Notes: generated from the sequence alone by a model not told the origin. Shown: positions 17,551-26,597, counted from the first letter of the stretch. The stretch is 64,000 bases of DNA from JACVRM01 sp963817375 (GCA_963817375.1 CAWFOB010000001.1:62001-126000), one strand, 5' to 3'. Numbers and translations: made by a program.

Positions 17551-17796
17551 GTGGCTGACGAGACAGAACGTCGCACCGCGCGGCTCTGGGTGGTCGCCCG
17601 CGAGGGGTCGCTCGTCGCGATCCTGATCGGGGTCGGCGTCGCATTCCTGGACGCCGGCGCCGGCGCGGCCGTCATCGCGGCGGCCGCGTTCGTGCTCGTC
17701 GTGTCGCAGATCTGGATCTCGCTCAGCCACTACCGGCGCGTGATGGCGCGCCCCTGGCCCGCGGTCGCGCCGCTGCCGGACGATGATGACGACTAG
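17551..17796 (+). CDS. Small two-helix membrane protein, unknown
   Basis: 81 residues with two hydrophobic stretches (about 19-34 and 36-55), a basic loop after them (HYRRVMARPW) and a C-terminal run of Asp. The GTG at 17551 is the only start that keeps the charged N-terminus; AGGAGG lies unusually close (1 nt), so a start slightly downstream is possible. Tail-to-tail 4-bp overlap with the TPR gene. Confidence 0.6.
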   Translation: MADETERRTARLWVVAREGSLVAILIGVGVAFLDAGAGAAVIAAAAFVLVVSQIWISLSHYRRVMARPWPAVAPLPDDDDD

Positions 17797-18146
17797 TCGA
17801 GATCTTTGATGCGGGCGGAATAGTCCGTGCTCTCGGGCCGCATCTGGCTCGCGAGCTTGTAGTGCCCGTTCGCCTCCGCGCGCTTGCCCTGCTGCTCGAG
17901 GCAGCGGCCGAGCGCGTAGTGGGCGTAGTCGTCCACCGGCGAGATCTCGAGCACCGCGCGGAACTCACGCTCCGCATCGCGGTAGCGCTGGATGCGGAAG
18001 TAGGCGATCCCGAGCGCCTCACGGATGGACGCCTTGTGCGGCTCGCGGCGCTTGGCCTTCTCGAGCGGCACGGTGGCCTGGGCGGCCATCCCTTTGCTGA
18101 GGTGCCGCCTGCCGAGCTGGAACAGGTCATACGTCGTGTCGCTCAC
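17793..18146 (-). CDS. Tetratricopeptide-repeat protein
   Basis: 117 residues with about three TPR units (around 6-39, 40-73, 74-107; the clearest is ALGIAYFRIQRYRDAEREFR). Probably a soluble protein-protein adaptor; no partner can be named. The ATG overlaps the nucleotidyltransferase stop by 4 bp, so it is coupled to it. Confidence 0.8.
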   Translation of the reverse strand: MSDTTYDLFQLGRRHLSKGMAAQATVPLEKAKRREPHKASIREALGIAYFRIQRYRDAEREFRAVLEISPVDDYAHYALGRCLEQQGKRAEANGHYKLASQMRPESTDYSARIKDLD

Positions 18147-18862
18147 TCTCTTACCAACCCCCGGAGATACGGAAAGTTCTCCTCCACCAAGTCAAGCGGA
18201 TTGGTCAAGTCACGGGTAGCCCCCGTTTGGATCGCGGCGACGGTGGCGCCGGCGTCGATCGCTCGCTGGAAGGCGTCGGCAACCTCGTAGGGAGCCTTGA
18301 ACGGCGGCCTGCAGACGGCAGGGATCTCCCGCAGGACGGCTTCGTCCAACCCCATGAGCGGCGCCGCGGTCATGCCGTCCGCGGGGCCGCGGATGCGGAG
18401 GATCCGGCCGCCGTCGACGAGCAGATGCGTCCTGTGTTCCGGGCCGCCGGCGCGACGGGCCGCGATCGCCCCCTCCGCCCCGCTCGCCTCCCAGGCACGC
18501 GTGAAGTCGGCCACGGCGCCGCCTGCGTACACGGTGTCGGCCGCCGAGAGCAGCAACGGCGGCGCCGCGCCGGCGGCGAGCGCCCGCGCCAGGGCGTCCG
18601 CCGAGCCCACTGCGACCGGTTGTCGCACGGTCACGATCTCGAGCTCGAACGCGGACCCGTCCCCGGCGAGCGCCTCCACCTGCTCGGCAAGGTGGCCGGT
18701 CACCAGCCAGACGCGCCGGATGCCGGCGGCGGCGAGCTCCCGCAGGAGCGTGGCCAGCACGGGCGTCCCGTCGATCGGGAGGACCGGCTTCGCCCACCGC
18801 TCCGTGAGCGGCTTGAGGCGGGTGCCCTCACCGGCGGCCATGACGACGGCGTCCGGCGTCAC
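18143..18862 (-). CDS. Sugar-phosphate nucleotidyltransferase-like protein
   Basis: 239 residues of the GlmU/RmlA nucleotidyltransferase fold. VVMAAGEGTRLKPLTERWAK holds the NTP-binding G-x-G-T-R motif and the conserved Lys-Pro; LLLSAADTVY contains the metal-binding Asp region. Would make an NDP-sugar from a sugar-1-phosphate; the sugar is not evident. It starts with GTG overlapping the transglutaminase stop. Confidence 0.82.
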   Translation of the reverse strand: MTPDAVVMAAGEGTRLKPLTERWAKPVLPIDGTPVLATLLRELAAAGIRRVWLVTGHLAEQVEALAGDGSAFELEIVTVRQPVAVGSADALARALAAGAAPPLLLSAADTVYAGGAVADFTRAWEASGAEGAIAARRAGGPEHRTHLLVDGGRILRIRGPADGMTAAPLMGLDEAVLREIPAVCRPPFKAPYEVADAFQRAIDAGATVAAIQTGATRDLTNPLDLVEENFPYLRGLVRE

Positions 18863-21108
18863 AGCGAGCGGAGCGAGAGCGCGCCACGGAGGCGGCGGCC
18901 GAGCGTCAGGTGCGCGCGCAGCGAGCGGCGGAACGCGACCAGCTCACGGCGCGCCTGCGTCGCCGCGGCGCCGGCGCGGGCCGGCGGGCCGAACCGCGCC
19001 TCGGCGACGGCCCGGGCGAGGGGGCGGGCGTCGACGCCAAACCGCTCCTCGAGGAGCGCGGCCGCCTCGGCCGGGCTCGCGCCGCGCGGGACGGCGACGC
19101 CCTGGTCGGCGGCGAGCTCCTCGAGCTCACGCCGGCAGGCGGCCGCGACCAGGCGCGGGTCGGCCGTGGCGTAGCGGAGCCGGCGCCGAAGCGCCTTCGC
19201 CAGCGCCACGAGCCCCAGCGCCGCTACGACGGCGAGCACCACGCCCGCGGCGAGCGGCGCCCACGGGAAGCCCGAGCCGCGGCGCGCAGACGCCGCCGGT
19301 GGGGCGAGCGACGGCGGCAGCACCGCCCCGCGGCTGTGCTGCCGGACGAGCTTCAGCAGCGCCTGCAGGCCGAGCCCGGCGGCACCGCCCGCGAACGCGG
19401 TCGTCGCGGCGCCCGCGTCGAACGACGCGGACGCGTCCGAGTACGGAGCATCGAGCGTGCCCCGGGACGGCGTCGGGTCGAACGGCAGCCAGCCGTACCC
19501 GGGGAACCAGACCTCCACCCAGGCGTGGGCGTCGCGGTCGGAGACGACCCACCGCTGCGCCGAGCCGTCCCAGCGGCCGCTCGTGAAGCCGGCGGCGACG
19601 CGCGCCGGGATCCCGAGGTAGCGGAGCATCAGCGCCATCGCGCCGGCGAAGTGCTGGCAGTAGCCGTCGTGCGTATGCGTGACGAAGTCGACGAGCGGCG
19701 GGACGCCGTGCGCCTGCGGCGGCTGCTCGTCGTACGTGAAGCCGCCGCTCGACCGGAACCACGTCTCCAGCGCGACGGCGGCGCCGTACGGTGTGCGCGC
19801 GTTGCCGACGACGCGACGCGCCGTGCGGTAGAGCGGTTGGTAGGCGCGGGCCGGCGCGTCGGTCGCAAACACGTGTGCGACCGCGGCCTCGCGCCCGGGG
19901 CTGCCGAAGGTGGGCACGCCGTCGTCGCCCCAGACCGTCAGGTACTGCGCGAGCTCCGTGGTGTGCGGGTACTCGGCGCCGAGGCGGGCGAGCGCCCGCG
20001 GCTTCGGCCGGGGCGCGTAGCTCCAGACCGTGTAGACGTCGCCGCCGTGCAGGCCGCCCGGGCGCAGGGCGACGCCGCCGTCGGCGTAGAGCTGTGTCGC
20101 ATCCCCGCTTGCGTAGGCGACCGGCGTCGCGGCGGCGGGCAGGTGGTCGTCGGCAAGCGCGCGCACGAAGAACCGCTGGCGGACCCAGCGCTGAGGGTCG
20201 TCAGCGCGCGGCGGCAGCGTCGCGTCGTTCGTGAGCAGCTCGCGCGCGCCCTCCGGGCGCGCGATGTCGACCGTGAGCGACTCGTCCCAGACGTCGTTCT
20301 CGAAGCGGTCGAGCGTGGTCGCGCGCCAGTAGCGCGCCGTGGCCGGCGCCTCGACCTCGAACACGGTCGTCGGCCGGCTCGGGAACTGAATGCCCCGGTA
20401 CTGGCTGCGCCAGATGTAGGCGACACTGACCTGGCGCCCGGCCGAGTACGGGTTCCAGCGCTGCCATTCGACGACGCCGCCCGGGGTGACGGCCGCCGCC
20501 GCCGAGGCCGCGACCGCTGCGAGCACGAGCAGCACGCCGGCGGCGAGCGCCGGGCGCAGCGCCGTCCGCGGGCCCAGCGCGCCGAGCAGGAGCAGGCACC
20601 CGGCGAGCAGCAACACGCCGCGGGCGACCGCGCCCGAGCCGCCGAGCAGCGTCGTCGGCCACGCGGCGCCCGTCGCGAGCACGACGCAGGCCGCGACAGG
20701 CCGCCGTGCGGCGACCGTCACGGCGAGCCCGAGCGCGAAGATGAAGATGGCGAAGAGAACGAGCGCGTGCATCTCCTGATGCAGGTGTGGGTCGAACGGC
20801 ACGGTGAGCGCGTAGAAGCTCCGCAGCCCGTCGTCGGCGCGGTTCCACACCTCGCGCGGCGCGACCGCGTCGGCGGCGACGGCGGCCGCGCCGAGCGTCG
20901 CGGCGACCGCGAGCACGGCCCGGGTCACCGCCCGGCCCGGAAGGACAGGAACGAGTGCGAGCGCCAGCAGGGCGACGACCCGCGCCGTTCCGGCGGCGGG
21001 CTGCTCGAGACGCAGCCAGCACCCGGCCACGAGCGCTGCCGTCGGCACCCACACGAGGACGGTCCTACGCACGGGCAGCCGCCCGGAGCGACTGGCCGCC
21101 GAGGACAC
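18859..21108 (-). CDS. TgpA-type transmembrane transglutaminase-like protein (DUF3488)
   Basis: Up to 749 residues. Several N-terminal transmembrane helices (first about 200 residues), then an extracytoplasmic transglutaminase core with the Cys-His-Asp triad regions GYCQHFAGAMALML (about 476), DRDAHAWVEVW (about 514) and LPFDPTP (about 534), another helix near 620-640 and a cytoplasmic tail with a DUF4129-like segment. A start at GTG 21072 would overlap the DUF58 stop by only 8 bp and is as likely. MoxR, DUF58 and TgpA genes commonly form such a trio. Confidence 0.9.
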   Translation of the reverse strand: MSSAASRSGRLPVRRTVLVWVPTAALVAGCWLRLEQPAAGTARVVALLALALVPVLPGRAVTRAVLAVAATLGAAAVAADAVAPREVWNRADDGLRSFYALTVPFDPHLHQEMHALVLFAIFIFALGLAVTVAARRPVAACVVLATGAAWPTTLLGGSGAVARGVLLLAGCLLLLGALGPRTALRPALAAGVLLVLAAVAASAAAAVTPGGVVEWQRWNPYSAGRQVSVAYIWRSQYRGIQFPSRPTTVFEVEAPATARYWRATTLDRFENDVWDESLTVDIARPEGARELLTNDATLPPRADDPQRWVRQRFFVRALADDHLPAAATPVAYASGDATQLYADGGVALRPGGLHGGDVYTVWSYAPRPKPRALARLGAEYPHTTELAQYLTVWGDDGVPTFGSPGREAAVAHVFATDAPARAYQPLYRTARRVVGNARTPYGAAVALETWFRSSGGFTYDEQPPQAHGVPPLVDFVTHTHDGYCQHFAGAMALMLRYLGIPARVAAGFTSGRWDGSAQRWVVSDRDAHAWVEVWFPGYGWLPFDPTPSRGTLDAPYSDASASFDAGAATTAFAGGAAGLGLQALLKLVRQHSRGAVLPPSLAPPAASARRGSGFPWAPLAAGVVLAVVAALGLVALAKALRRRLRYATADPRLVAAACRRELEELAADQGVAVPRGASPAEAAALLEERFGVDARPLARAVAEARFGPPARAGAAATQARRELVAFRRSLRAHLTLGRRLRGALSLRSL

Positions 21109-22258
21109 GCGCGAGGTCGTCGCCGCCTCCCGCGACGGCGACGGCGACGCCCGCCGCGGAGAGCCGCAGCAGGTCGGCGGTCGGCACGGCGCTGCGCCCG
21201 GCGAACGAGCCGGCGTCCACGAACACGAGGGCGGCCCGGCGGCCGGACGACGCGCGCTCGACGAGCCGGTCGGCGAGGGTGCGCGGCACCGCAGCCGTCA
21301 CGACGAGGAGCTCCCCCACCCGCGCGAGCGGGCTCGCCTCCGCAGCGAGCAGCGCGGCCACCGGCGTCGACCCGTCCGCCTCGGCGGCCGCCAGCGCGTC
21401 GAAGGCCGCATGCCAGTCGCGCTCGGACGCGACGTGGTGGTACTCGGGCCGCGCGCGGTTGATCGCGAGCAGCGCGGTGCGCCCGCCTGAGCCGAGCGCT
21501 TTGAGGAGCGAGCCGGCGGCGCGGACCTGCACGTCGAAGCTCGGGCCTGCCGGGACGCCGGCGGCGTCGAGGACGATTGCAAGCTCGTCGCGCGGCGCGT
21601 CCTCGAACTCCTTGACCATCAGCTCGCCGCGCTTGGCCGTCGAGGGCCAGTGCACCCGGCGGAGCGACTCGCCCTGCTGGTGCTCGCGCACGCCGTGGAA
21701 GTCGAAGCCGCTCGGCCGCCGCAGGAGCAACCGCCGCCCGCCGGCGCCGAGCGCCCCGTTCTCGGTGAACACGCCGTCGAGGTCGACGAGACGCGGGTGG
21801 ACGAGCAGCGCGCCGCCGTCCGCGACCTGTGAGTCGCAGCGCGCCAGCCCGAACGGGTCCTCCACCGTCGTGGTCGCGCCCGTGAAGGCGTAGCGGCCGC
21901 GCGGGACGCGCCGCAACGTGACGCGGCCGGTCGCGAGGCGGCCGTGCGGCGTGAGCATGATCCGGTGCTCGCCGAGGCGCCCGAGCCGCTCGGTGACCGA
22001 GAGCACCGCGGGCCGGAGCCCGCGCGTCAGCTGGGCACGGAGCTCGAGCGCGACGTCGTCGCCCTCGAGCTGCAGGTCGCGGCCGGCGCGCCGCGTCACT
22101 GCGCCCGGGCGCCGGGCGGCCCGCACCCACAGCACCGCGCCGACCGCGGCAGCGGCCAGGCCGATCGCGACCGGATACAGCGTCTGCGCCCCCAGCAGCC
22201 ACGCGGCTGCGTACAGCACGCACCCGAGCGCGAGCGTCAGGCGGCCGCGGTGGGTCAC
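21065..22258 (-). CDS. DUF58 domain membrane protein
   Basis: 397 residues: two N-terminal transmembrane segments (about 8-26, 28-46), then the DUF58/VWA-like region with GFDFHGVREHQQGESLRRVH and WPSTAKRGELMVKEFE, the family signature. Works with MoxR AAA chaperones, in unknown complexes at the membrane. It overlaps moxR by 4 bp and the transglutaminase downstream. Confidence 0.92.
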   Translation of the reverse strand: MTHRGRLTLALGCVLYAAAWLLGAQTLYPVAIGLAAAAVGAVLWVRAARRPGAVTRRAGRDLQLEGDDVALELRAQLTRGLRPAVLSVTERLGRLGEHRIMLTPHGRLATGRVTLRRVPRGRYAFTGATTTVEDPFGLARCDSQVADGGALLVHPRLVDLDGVFTENGALGAGGRRLLLRRPSGFDFHGVREHQQGESLRRVHWPSTAKRGELMVKEFEDAPRDELAIVLDAAGVPAGPSFDVQVRAAGSLLKALGSGGRTALLAINRARPEYHHVASERDWHAAFDALAAAEADGSTPVAALLAAEASPLARVGELLVVTAAVPRTLADRLVERASSGRRAALVFVDAGSFAGRSAVPTADLLRLSAAGVAVAVAGGGDDLARVLGGQSLRAAARA

Positions 22259-23217
22259 ACCGGGACGGGCGTCCGGGCCAGTGCGTCCTGGATGGCGTCC
22301 TCGGGGGTGACGCCGGCCGAGCGCTGCTCGGGCGCGACGATCAGCCGGTGCGAGAGCGCCGGGAGGGCGAGCTCCTTGACGTCGTCGGGCTGGACGTAGT
22401 CGCGTCCGTCCGCCAGCGCCCGCGCCTTGGCGATGCGCAGCAGGGAGACGCCGGCGCGCGGGCTCGCCCCGAGCGCCAGGCGGGCGTCGCCACGGGTGTG
22501 GCGGAGGACGGCGACGACGTAGCGGTTGACGCTCTCCTCGACGTAGACGTCGCGCGCCTCGGCGATCAGCGCCTGGACCTCGTCCGCCGTCGTCACCGGC
22601 TCGAGCGACTCGAGCGGCTCCTCACTCGTCTGCTCGCGCAGCATCGCCGCCTCCTCCGCGAGCGCCGGGTACCCGATCGAGATGCGCATCGTGAAGCGGT
22701 CGAGCTGCGCCTCGGGGAGCGGATAGGTGCCCTCGTACTCGAGCGGGTTCTGCGTGGCCATGACCATGAACGGCCGCGGCAGCGCGTAGGTGATGCCGTC
22801 GACGGTGACCTGGTTCTCCTGCATGCACTCGAGCAGCGCCGACTGCGTCTTCGGCGACGCGCGGTTGACCTCGTCGACGAGCAGGAGGTTCGTGAAGACC
22901 GGCCCGCGACGGAAGTCGAACTCGTTGACACGCTGGTCGAAGACGTTGACGCCGGTGACGTCCGAGGGCAGCAGGTCCGGCGTGAACTGCAGGCGCGAGA
23001 ACGCGCAGTCGACCGAGCGGGCGACCGCCTTCGCCAGCATCGTCTTCCCGACGCCGGGGAAGTCCTCGATGATCAGGTGCCCCTCGCCGACGAGGCACAG
23101 GACGGCGAGGCGCAGCGTCTCCTCGGGGGCGTGCACGACGCGGCCGACGTTCGCGGCGATGGCGGCGAGCAGCTCGGCCGCGCCGCTTGCCGGGCGCGGC
23201 TCGCTACGTGCGTCCAT
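22255..23217 (-). CDS. MoxR-family AAA+ ATPase
   Basis: 320 residues. Walker A EDFPGVGKTMLAKA (about 52), Walker B LLVDEVNRA, sensor 1 MATQNPLEYEGTYPLPEAQLDRF and a C-terminal lid. MoxR proteins act as chaperones for VWA/DUF58 partners, which are encoded immediately downstream. The ATG at 23217 overlaps the coaBC 3' end by 14 bp; the in-frame region above it is coaBC in another frame. Confidence 0.93.
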   Translation of the reverse strand: MDARSEPRPASGAAELLAAIAANVGRVVHAPEETLRLAVLCLVGEGHLIIEDFPGVGKTMLAKAVARSVDCAFSRLQFTPDLLPSDVTGVNVFDQRVNEFDFRRGPVFTNLLLVDEVNRASPKTQSALLECMQENQVTVDGITYALPRPFMVMATQNPLEYEGTYPLPEAQLDRFTMRISIGYPALAEEAAMLREQTSEEPLESLEPVTTADEVQALIAEARDVYVEESVNRYVVAVLRHTRGDARLALGASPRAGVSLLRIAKARALADGRDYVQPDDVKELALPALSHRLIVAPEQRSAGVTPEDAIQDALARTPVPV

Positions 23218-24379
23218 GCAGCACTCGCTCGATCTCGTCCAGCACCGCCGCCGCGATCTCGGCCTTCGGCGCGCGCGGCACCTCACGGCGGCCGTCGCCC
23301 GAGAGGATGACCACCTCGTTCTCGTCGCTGTCGAAACCGACCCCGTTTCGCGACACGTCGTTGTAGACGACCAGGTCGAGCCGCTTGCGCTCGAGCTTGT
23401 CGGCCGCGCGGGCGAGCCCGTCCCCGCCCGCCTCGGCGGCGAAGCCGACCAGCACCTGTCCGTTCTGGCGGCGCCGGCCGAGCTCGCTCAGGACGTCGGT
23501 CGTGGGCTCGAGCTCGAGCTCCCAGCCCTTCGCGGACTTGGGCCGCTTCCCCTCGAGCGCGGCCGACGGCCGGTAATCGGCGACGGCGGCAGCCATGATC
23601 ACCACGTCCGCGTCCGCGCGGGCGAGCGCCTCGCGCTCCATGTCCGCCGCGGCCGGGGTGTCGACGACGGCGACGCCCGCCGGCGCCGGCACCGAGAGGT
23701 TGGCGGCGAGCAGCGTGACGTCGGCGCCACGACGGCGGGCCTCCTCGGCGAGGGCGACGCCCATGCGCCCGGACGAGCGGTTGCCGACGAAGCGGACGGC
23801 GTCGATCGGCTCGCGGGTCCCCCCCGCGCTGACCAGCACCCGCTTGCCCGACAGAGTTAGTGGCTGTCCGCCACTAAGTAGTGAGCTGCACCGCTCGAAG
23901 ATCTGCTCGGGCTCGGCCATCCGTCCCGCGCCCCACTCGCCTTCCGCCAGCTCGCCTTCGTCCGGGCCGACGATGTCGACGCCGCGCTCGCGGAGCAAGG
24001 CGACGTTCGCCTGCGTCGCCGGGTGCTCCCACATGCGCACGTTCATCGCCGGCGCGACGACGAACGGACCGCGGTGCGCGAGCGCGGCCTCCGTCAGCAG
24101 GTTGTCGGCGAGCCCGTGCGCCAGCTTCGCGATCGTGTTCGCGGTGGCGGGCGCGACGACCAGCAGGTCGGCGCGCGTCAGGTGCAGGTAGGGGTCGTCG
24201 CCGGCCGGCCGCCGCGCGAGCGCGCGGAAGGTCTCGGCGGTGACGAAGCGCTCGGCGCCGGGCGTGACGAGTGGGACGACGTCGTGCCCGGCTTTCACGA
24301 ACAGTCGCGTCAGCTCACACGCCTTGTAGGCGGCGATGCCGCCGCTAACCCCCTGCAAAACGCGAGCCATGGGCTTCAT
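23204..24379 (-). CDS. coaBC: Bifunctional phosphopantothenoylcysteine decarboxylase / phosphopantothenate-cysteine ligase
   Basis: Two steps of coenzyme A synthesis. CoaC domain: GGIAAYK, APATANT, APAMNVRMW and GEWGAGRM (flavin/substrate sites). CoaB domain: VLVSAGGTREPIDAVRF and NRSSGRMG. 391 residues; the second Met (24370, MARVLQG) is the likelier start. The interdomain linker (SSLLSGGQPLTLS) is encoded by an 8-bp palindrome (23857-23877), apparently an inserted element. Downstream of rpoZ, the conserved actinobacterial order. Confidence 0.95.
   Translation of the reverse strand: MKPMARVLQGVSGGIAAYKACELTRLFVKAGHDVVPLVTPGAERFVTAETFRALARRPAGDDPYLHLTRADLLVVAPATANTIAKLAHGLADNLLTEAALAHRGPFVVAPAMNVRMWEHPATQANVALLRERGVDIVGPDEGELAEGEWGAGRMAEPEQIFERCSSLLSGGQPLTLSGKRVLVSAGGTREPIDAVRFVGNRSSGRMGVALAEEARRRGADVTLLAANLSVPAPAGVAVVDTPAAADMEREALARADADVVIMAAAVADYRPSAALEGKRPKSAKGWELELEPTTDVLSELGRRRQNGQVLVGFAAEAGGDGLARAADKLERKRLDLVVYNDVSRNGVGFDSDENEVVILSGDGRREVPRAPKAEIAAAVLDEIERVLHGRT
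23857..23877. repeat. In-frame palindrome in coaBC linker
   Basis: TTAGTGGC-tgtcc-GCCACTAA, a perfect 8-bp inverted repeat with a 5-nt loop. It keeps the reading frame and falls between the CoaC and CoaB domains, and is locally much A/T-richer than coaBC. Confidence 0.6.
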
Positions 24380-24493
24380 TCTGCCCCACCGGCGGAAACC
24401 GGGTTCCCCGGCCGCAGTCAGCGCGCCCGGTCGGTTCGTCTAGCTCAATGCCCCCTGAGAATCGCCATGGCCCCGCGCAGCGGGGCAGGATCT

Positions 24494-24727
24494 TCAGGGC
24501 TTCGGGTAGGTGTACTTGATCTTGCCCTCGGCGATTTCCTCGAGGGCCATGGTCAAGTAGTTCTTCGAGCGCGACTCGATCAGCGGCGGGGCGAAGTCCT
24601 CGAAGGTGCCCTCACCGAGCTGCTGGTGGTAGTTGTTGATCTGCCGGGCACGCTTGGCGGCCGCGATCACGAGCGAGTAGCGGCCGTCGACGTTGGCGAG
24701 CAGGTGGTCGATGCGAGGACTGATCAC
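24494..24727 (-). CDS. rpoZ: RNA polymerase omega subunit
   Basis: 77 residues. ISPRIDHLLANVDGRYSLVI, AAKRARQINNY and EEIAEGKIKY are typical omega segments; it stabilises beta-prime during core assembly. Start overlaps the gmk stop by 4 bp. The 114 bp between it and coaBC holds a GCCCCGC-TGC-GCGGGGC hairpin (24471-24487) without a T-run. Confidence 0.95.
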   Translation of the reverse strand: MISPRIDHLLANVDGRYSLVIAAAKRARQINNYHQQLGEGTFEDFAPPLIESRSKNYLTMALEEIAEGKIKYTYPKP

Positions 24728-25302
24728 GGCCGCGCATGGTACACGCGGCCGGCTAAGCCCCGTTCGACGACGTCCGCGATCGCCTGCACAGCGGTCGCGA
24801 GATCGTCGTTCAGCACCACCTCGTCGAAGTCGTCCTCGTGCTGGAGCTGCTGCCGCGCGATCTCGAGCCGCTCCTCGATCTCGCCGCTCGACTCGGTCGC
24901 CCGCGCGCGCAGCCGCGCCTCGAGCGCATCGAGCGGCGCGGAGACGAAGATCGCAATCGCCCCCTCGAGCTCGTCGCGGACGAGCAGCGCGCCCTCGATC
25001 TCGAGCTCGAGCACCGGGACATGCCCCCTGGCCGCGATGCGGTCGATCTCCGAGCGCAGCGTCCCGTAGCCGTGGCCCGCGAACTCGACATGCTCGAGGA
25101 AGTCGCCCGCGGCGACCCGGCGCGTGAACTCCTCCTCGCTCAGGAAGTGGTACTCGACGCCGTCCGTCTCGCCCGGCCGCCGCTCGCGCGTCGTCGCCGA
25201 CACGGCGAGCTCGAGCTCGGCGAAGCGGTCGAGGAGCGCGCGGACAAGCGTCCCTTTCCCGGCTCCGGATGGCCCGGTGACGACGAAGACGGGCCGCGGC
25301 AA
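24724..25302 (-). CDS. gmk: Guanylate kinase
   Basis: 192 residues; phosphorylates GMP to GDP. P-loop GPSGAGKGT (about 10-18), GMP-binding SATTRERRPGETDGVEYHF and the LID region with RARATES. It lies 7 bp after mihF, in the order mihF-gmk-rpoZ-coaBC. Confidence 0.97.
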   Translation of the reverse strand: MPRPVFVVTGPSGAGKGTLVRALLDRFAELELAVSATTRERRPGETDGVEYHFLSEEEFTRRVAAGDFLEHVEFAGHGYGTLRSEIDRIAARGHVPVLELEIEGALLVRDELEGAIAIFVSAPLDALEARLRARATESSGEIEERLEIARQQLQHEDDFDEVVLNDDLATAVQAIADVVERGLAGRVYHARP

Positions 25303-25309
25303 ATGCGGC

Positions 25310-25639
25310 CTAGCGGCTGAAGAGGCCGATGAGCTCGGTGCGCTGGCGCTCCGAGAGGCCGCCCACCGTCTTCGACTGGCTGATGCGCGCCTGGTTCAGG
25401 TAGCGCGTCGCCTTGACACGACCGAACTTGGGCACCGCCATGAGGATGTCGAAGACCTTCGCGGTCGAGACGTAGTCGGGTGGATCACGGAGGATGTCGT
25501 CGATCGAGACCCGCCCGAGCTTGAGGTCCTTCTTGAGCTGGGCACGCCGGACACGGATGTCGTTGGCGCGCTTGAGGGCCTCCATCCGCTGGTCGGGAGA
25601 CCGGAGCGGGGCCTGCGTCGGAGACTTCGTCGCGATCAC
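25310..25639 (-). CDS. mihF: Actinobacterial integration host factor (mIHF)
   Basis: Nucleoid-associated DNA-bending protein specific to actinobacteria. 109 residues from a GTG at 25639, chosen over the longer frame because a -10 ends 10 nt upstream. The C-terminal helix-two-turn-helix (VSTAKVFDILMAVPKFGRVK, ARISQSKTVGGLS) is characteristic of the mycobacterial/streptomycete protein; N-terminal helix RMEALKRANDIRVRRAQLK. Confidence 0.93.
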   Translation of the reverse strand: MIATKSPTQAPLRSPDQRMEALKRANDIRVRRAQLKKDLKLGRVSIDDILRDPPDYVSTAKVFDILMAVPKFGRVKATRYLNQARISQSKTVGGLSERQRTELIGLFSR

Positions 25640-25649
25640 TGAGCGCGGG

Positions 25650-25677
25650 AGGCTACCAGATTCCCCGCGCGGTGCAA
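25650..25677 (-). promoter_or_regulatory. mihF promoter, TTGCAC-N16-TAGCCT
   Basis: A -35 at 25672-25677 (4/6 to consensus) and a -10 at 25650-25655 with a 16-bp spacer. The predicted transcription start lies within a few bases of the GTG, so the mRNA is near-leaderless. Immediately upstream (25682-25727) is an unusually A/T-rich patch with CAAAAT...ATTTTG inverted hexamers, a plausible mIHF or regulator target. Confidence 0.5.
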
Positions 25678-25727
25678 CCGGCACAAAATACGGCTTTTGC
25701 AGGGATTTTGTAAACCGCTACTTTTGG

Positions 25728-26597
25728 CTAGTGCGGCGCCCCCACCCGGTCGGGCACGTCCGAGTGAGCGAGTCCCCAAGCGTCGGCCGGGTCGGCGAGA
25801 CCCATCGCCGCCGCCTCGGCGGCCAGCTCCGCGCGAATGCGGCCGGGCGCTGCCGGGTCGCTGAAGAGCACCGTCCCGAGCGCGACCGCGTTTGCTCCTG
25901 CGGCAACGAATTCGAGCGCGTCGCGGCCGCTCATCACGCCGCCGACGCCGACGATCGGCAGGGCCGTAGCGCGCCGGCACGCGTACACCGCGGCCAGCGC
26001 AATCGGCTTCAGCACCGGGCCGGAGTAGCCGCCGACGGCACGCGCAAGGCGCGGCCGGAGCGCGTCGTCGAGTGCGAGACCGCGGATCGTGTTGACGAGC
26101 GTGAGGCCGTCGGCGCCGGCCGCCTCGGCCGCCCGCGCGAGCTCCGCGACGTCCGGTACGGCGGGCGACAGCTTGACGTAGAGCGGCAGCTTCGTCGCCC
26201 CGCGCGCGGCGGCGACGAGCTCGCCGATCGTGTCGGCCGCCTCCTCCACGTTGGGGCAGGAGACGTTGAGCTCGAGCGCCTCGATGCCCGGCTCGGCGCC
26301 GAGCGCCTCGCAGCCGTCGGCGTAGTCGCCGGCGCGGAACCCACCGATGGACACCCAGAGCGGGACGCCCAGCTCGCGCAGTCGCGGCAGGTGCTCCTCC
26401 ACGAAGCGGTCGAGGCCCGGGTTCTGCAGGCCGATCGAATTCAGCATCCCCTGCTCGGTCTCGGCGATGCGTACCGGCGGGTTGCCCTCGCGCGGCAGCG
26501 GCGTGACCGTCTTGGTCACGAAGGCGTCGAGCGCCCGGGCGACGTCCGGGGCGACGAGCGCGTCGAGGCAGCCGGAGGCGTTCAGCAGCCGGATCAC
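25728..26597 (-). CDS. pyrD: Dihydroorotate dehydrogenase, NAD-dependent catalytic subunit (class 1B)
   Basis: 289 residues, FMN TIM barrel. MLNSIGLQNPG, ELNVSCPNV (catalytic Cys in the class 1 position), PLYVKLSP, GGYSGPVLKPIAL and PIVGVGGVMSG. Class 1B assignment rests on the adjacent pyrK. The GTG at 26597 overlaps the pyrK stop (GTGA). Last pyr gene before mihF. Confidence 0.93.
   Translation of the reverse strand: MIRLLNASGCLDALVAPDVARALDAFVTKTVTPLPREGNPPVRIAETEQGMLNSIGLQNPGLDRFVEEHLPRLRELGVPLWVSIGGFRAGDYADGCEALGAEPGIEALELNVSCPNVEEAADTIGELVAAARGATKLPLYVKLSPAVPDVAELARAAEAAGADGLTLVNTIRGLALDDALRPRLARAVGGYSGPVLKPIALAAVYACRRATALPIVGVGGVMSGRDALEFVAAGANAVALGTVLFSDPAAPGRIRAELAAEAAAMGLADPADAWGLAHSDVPDRVGAPH

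Noticed and set aside
24471..24487. GCCCCGC-TGC-GCGGGGC hairpin after rpoZ as a terminator
   Set aside because: No T-run follows and coaBC, the conserved next gene in the operon, lies just downstream; left unassigned.
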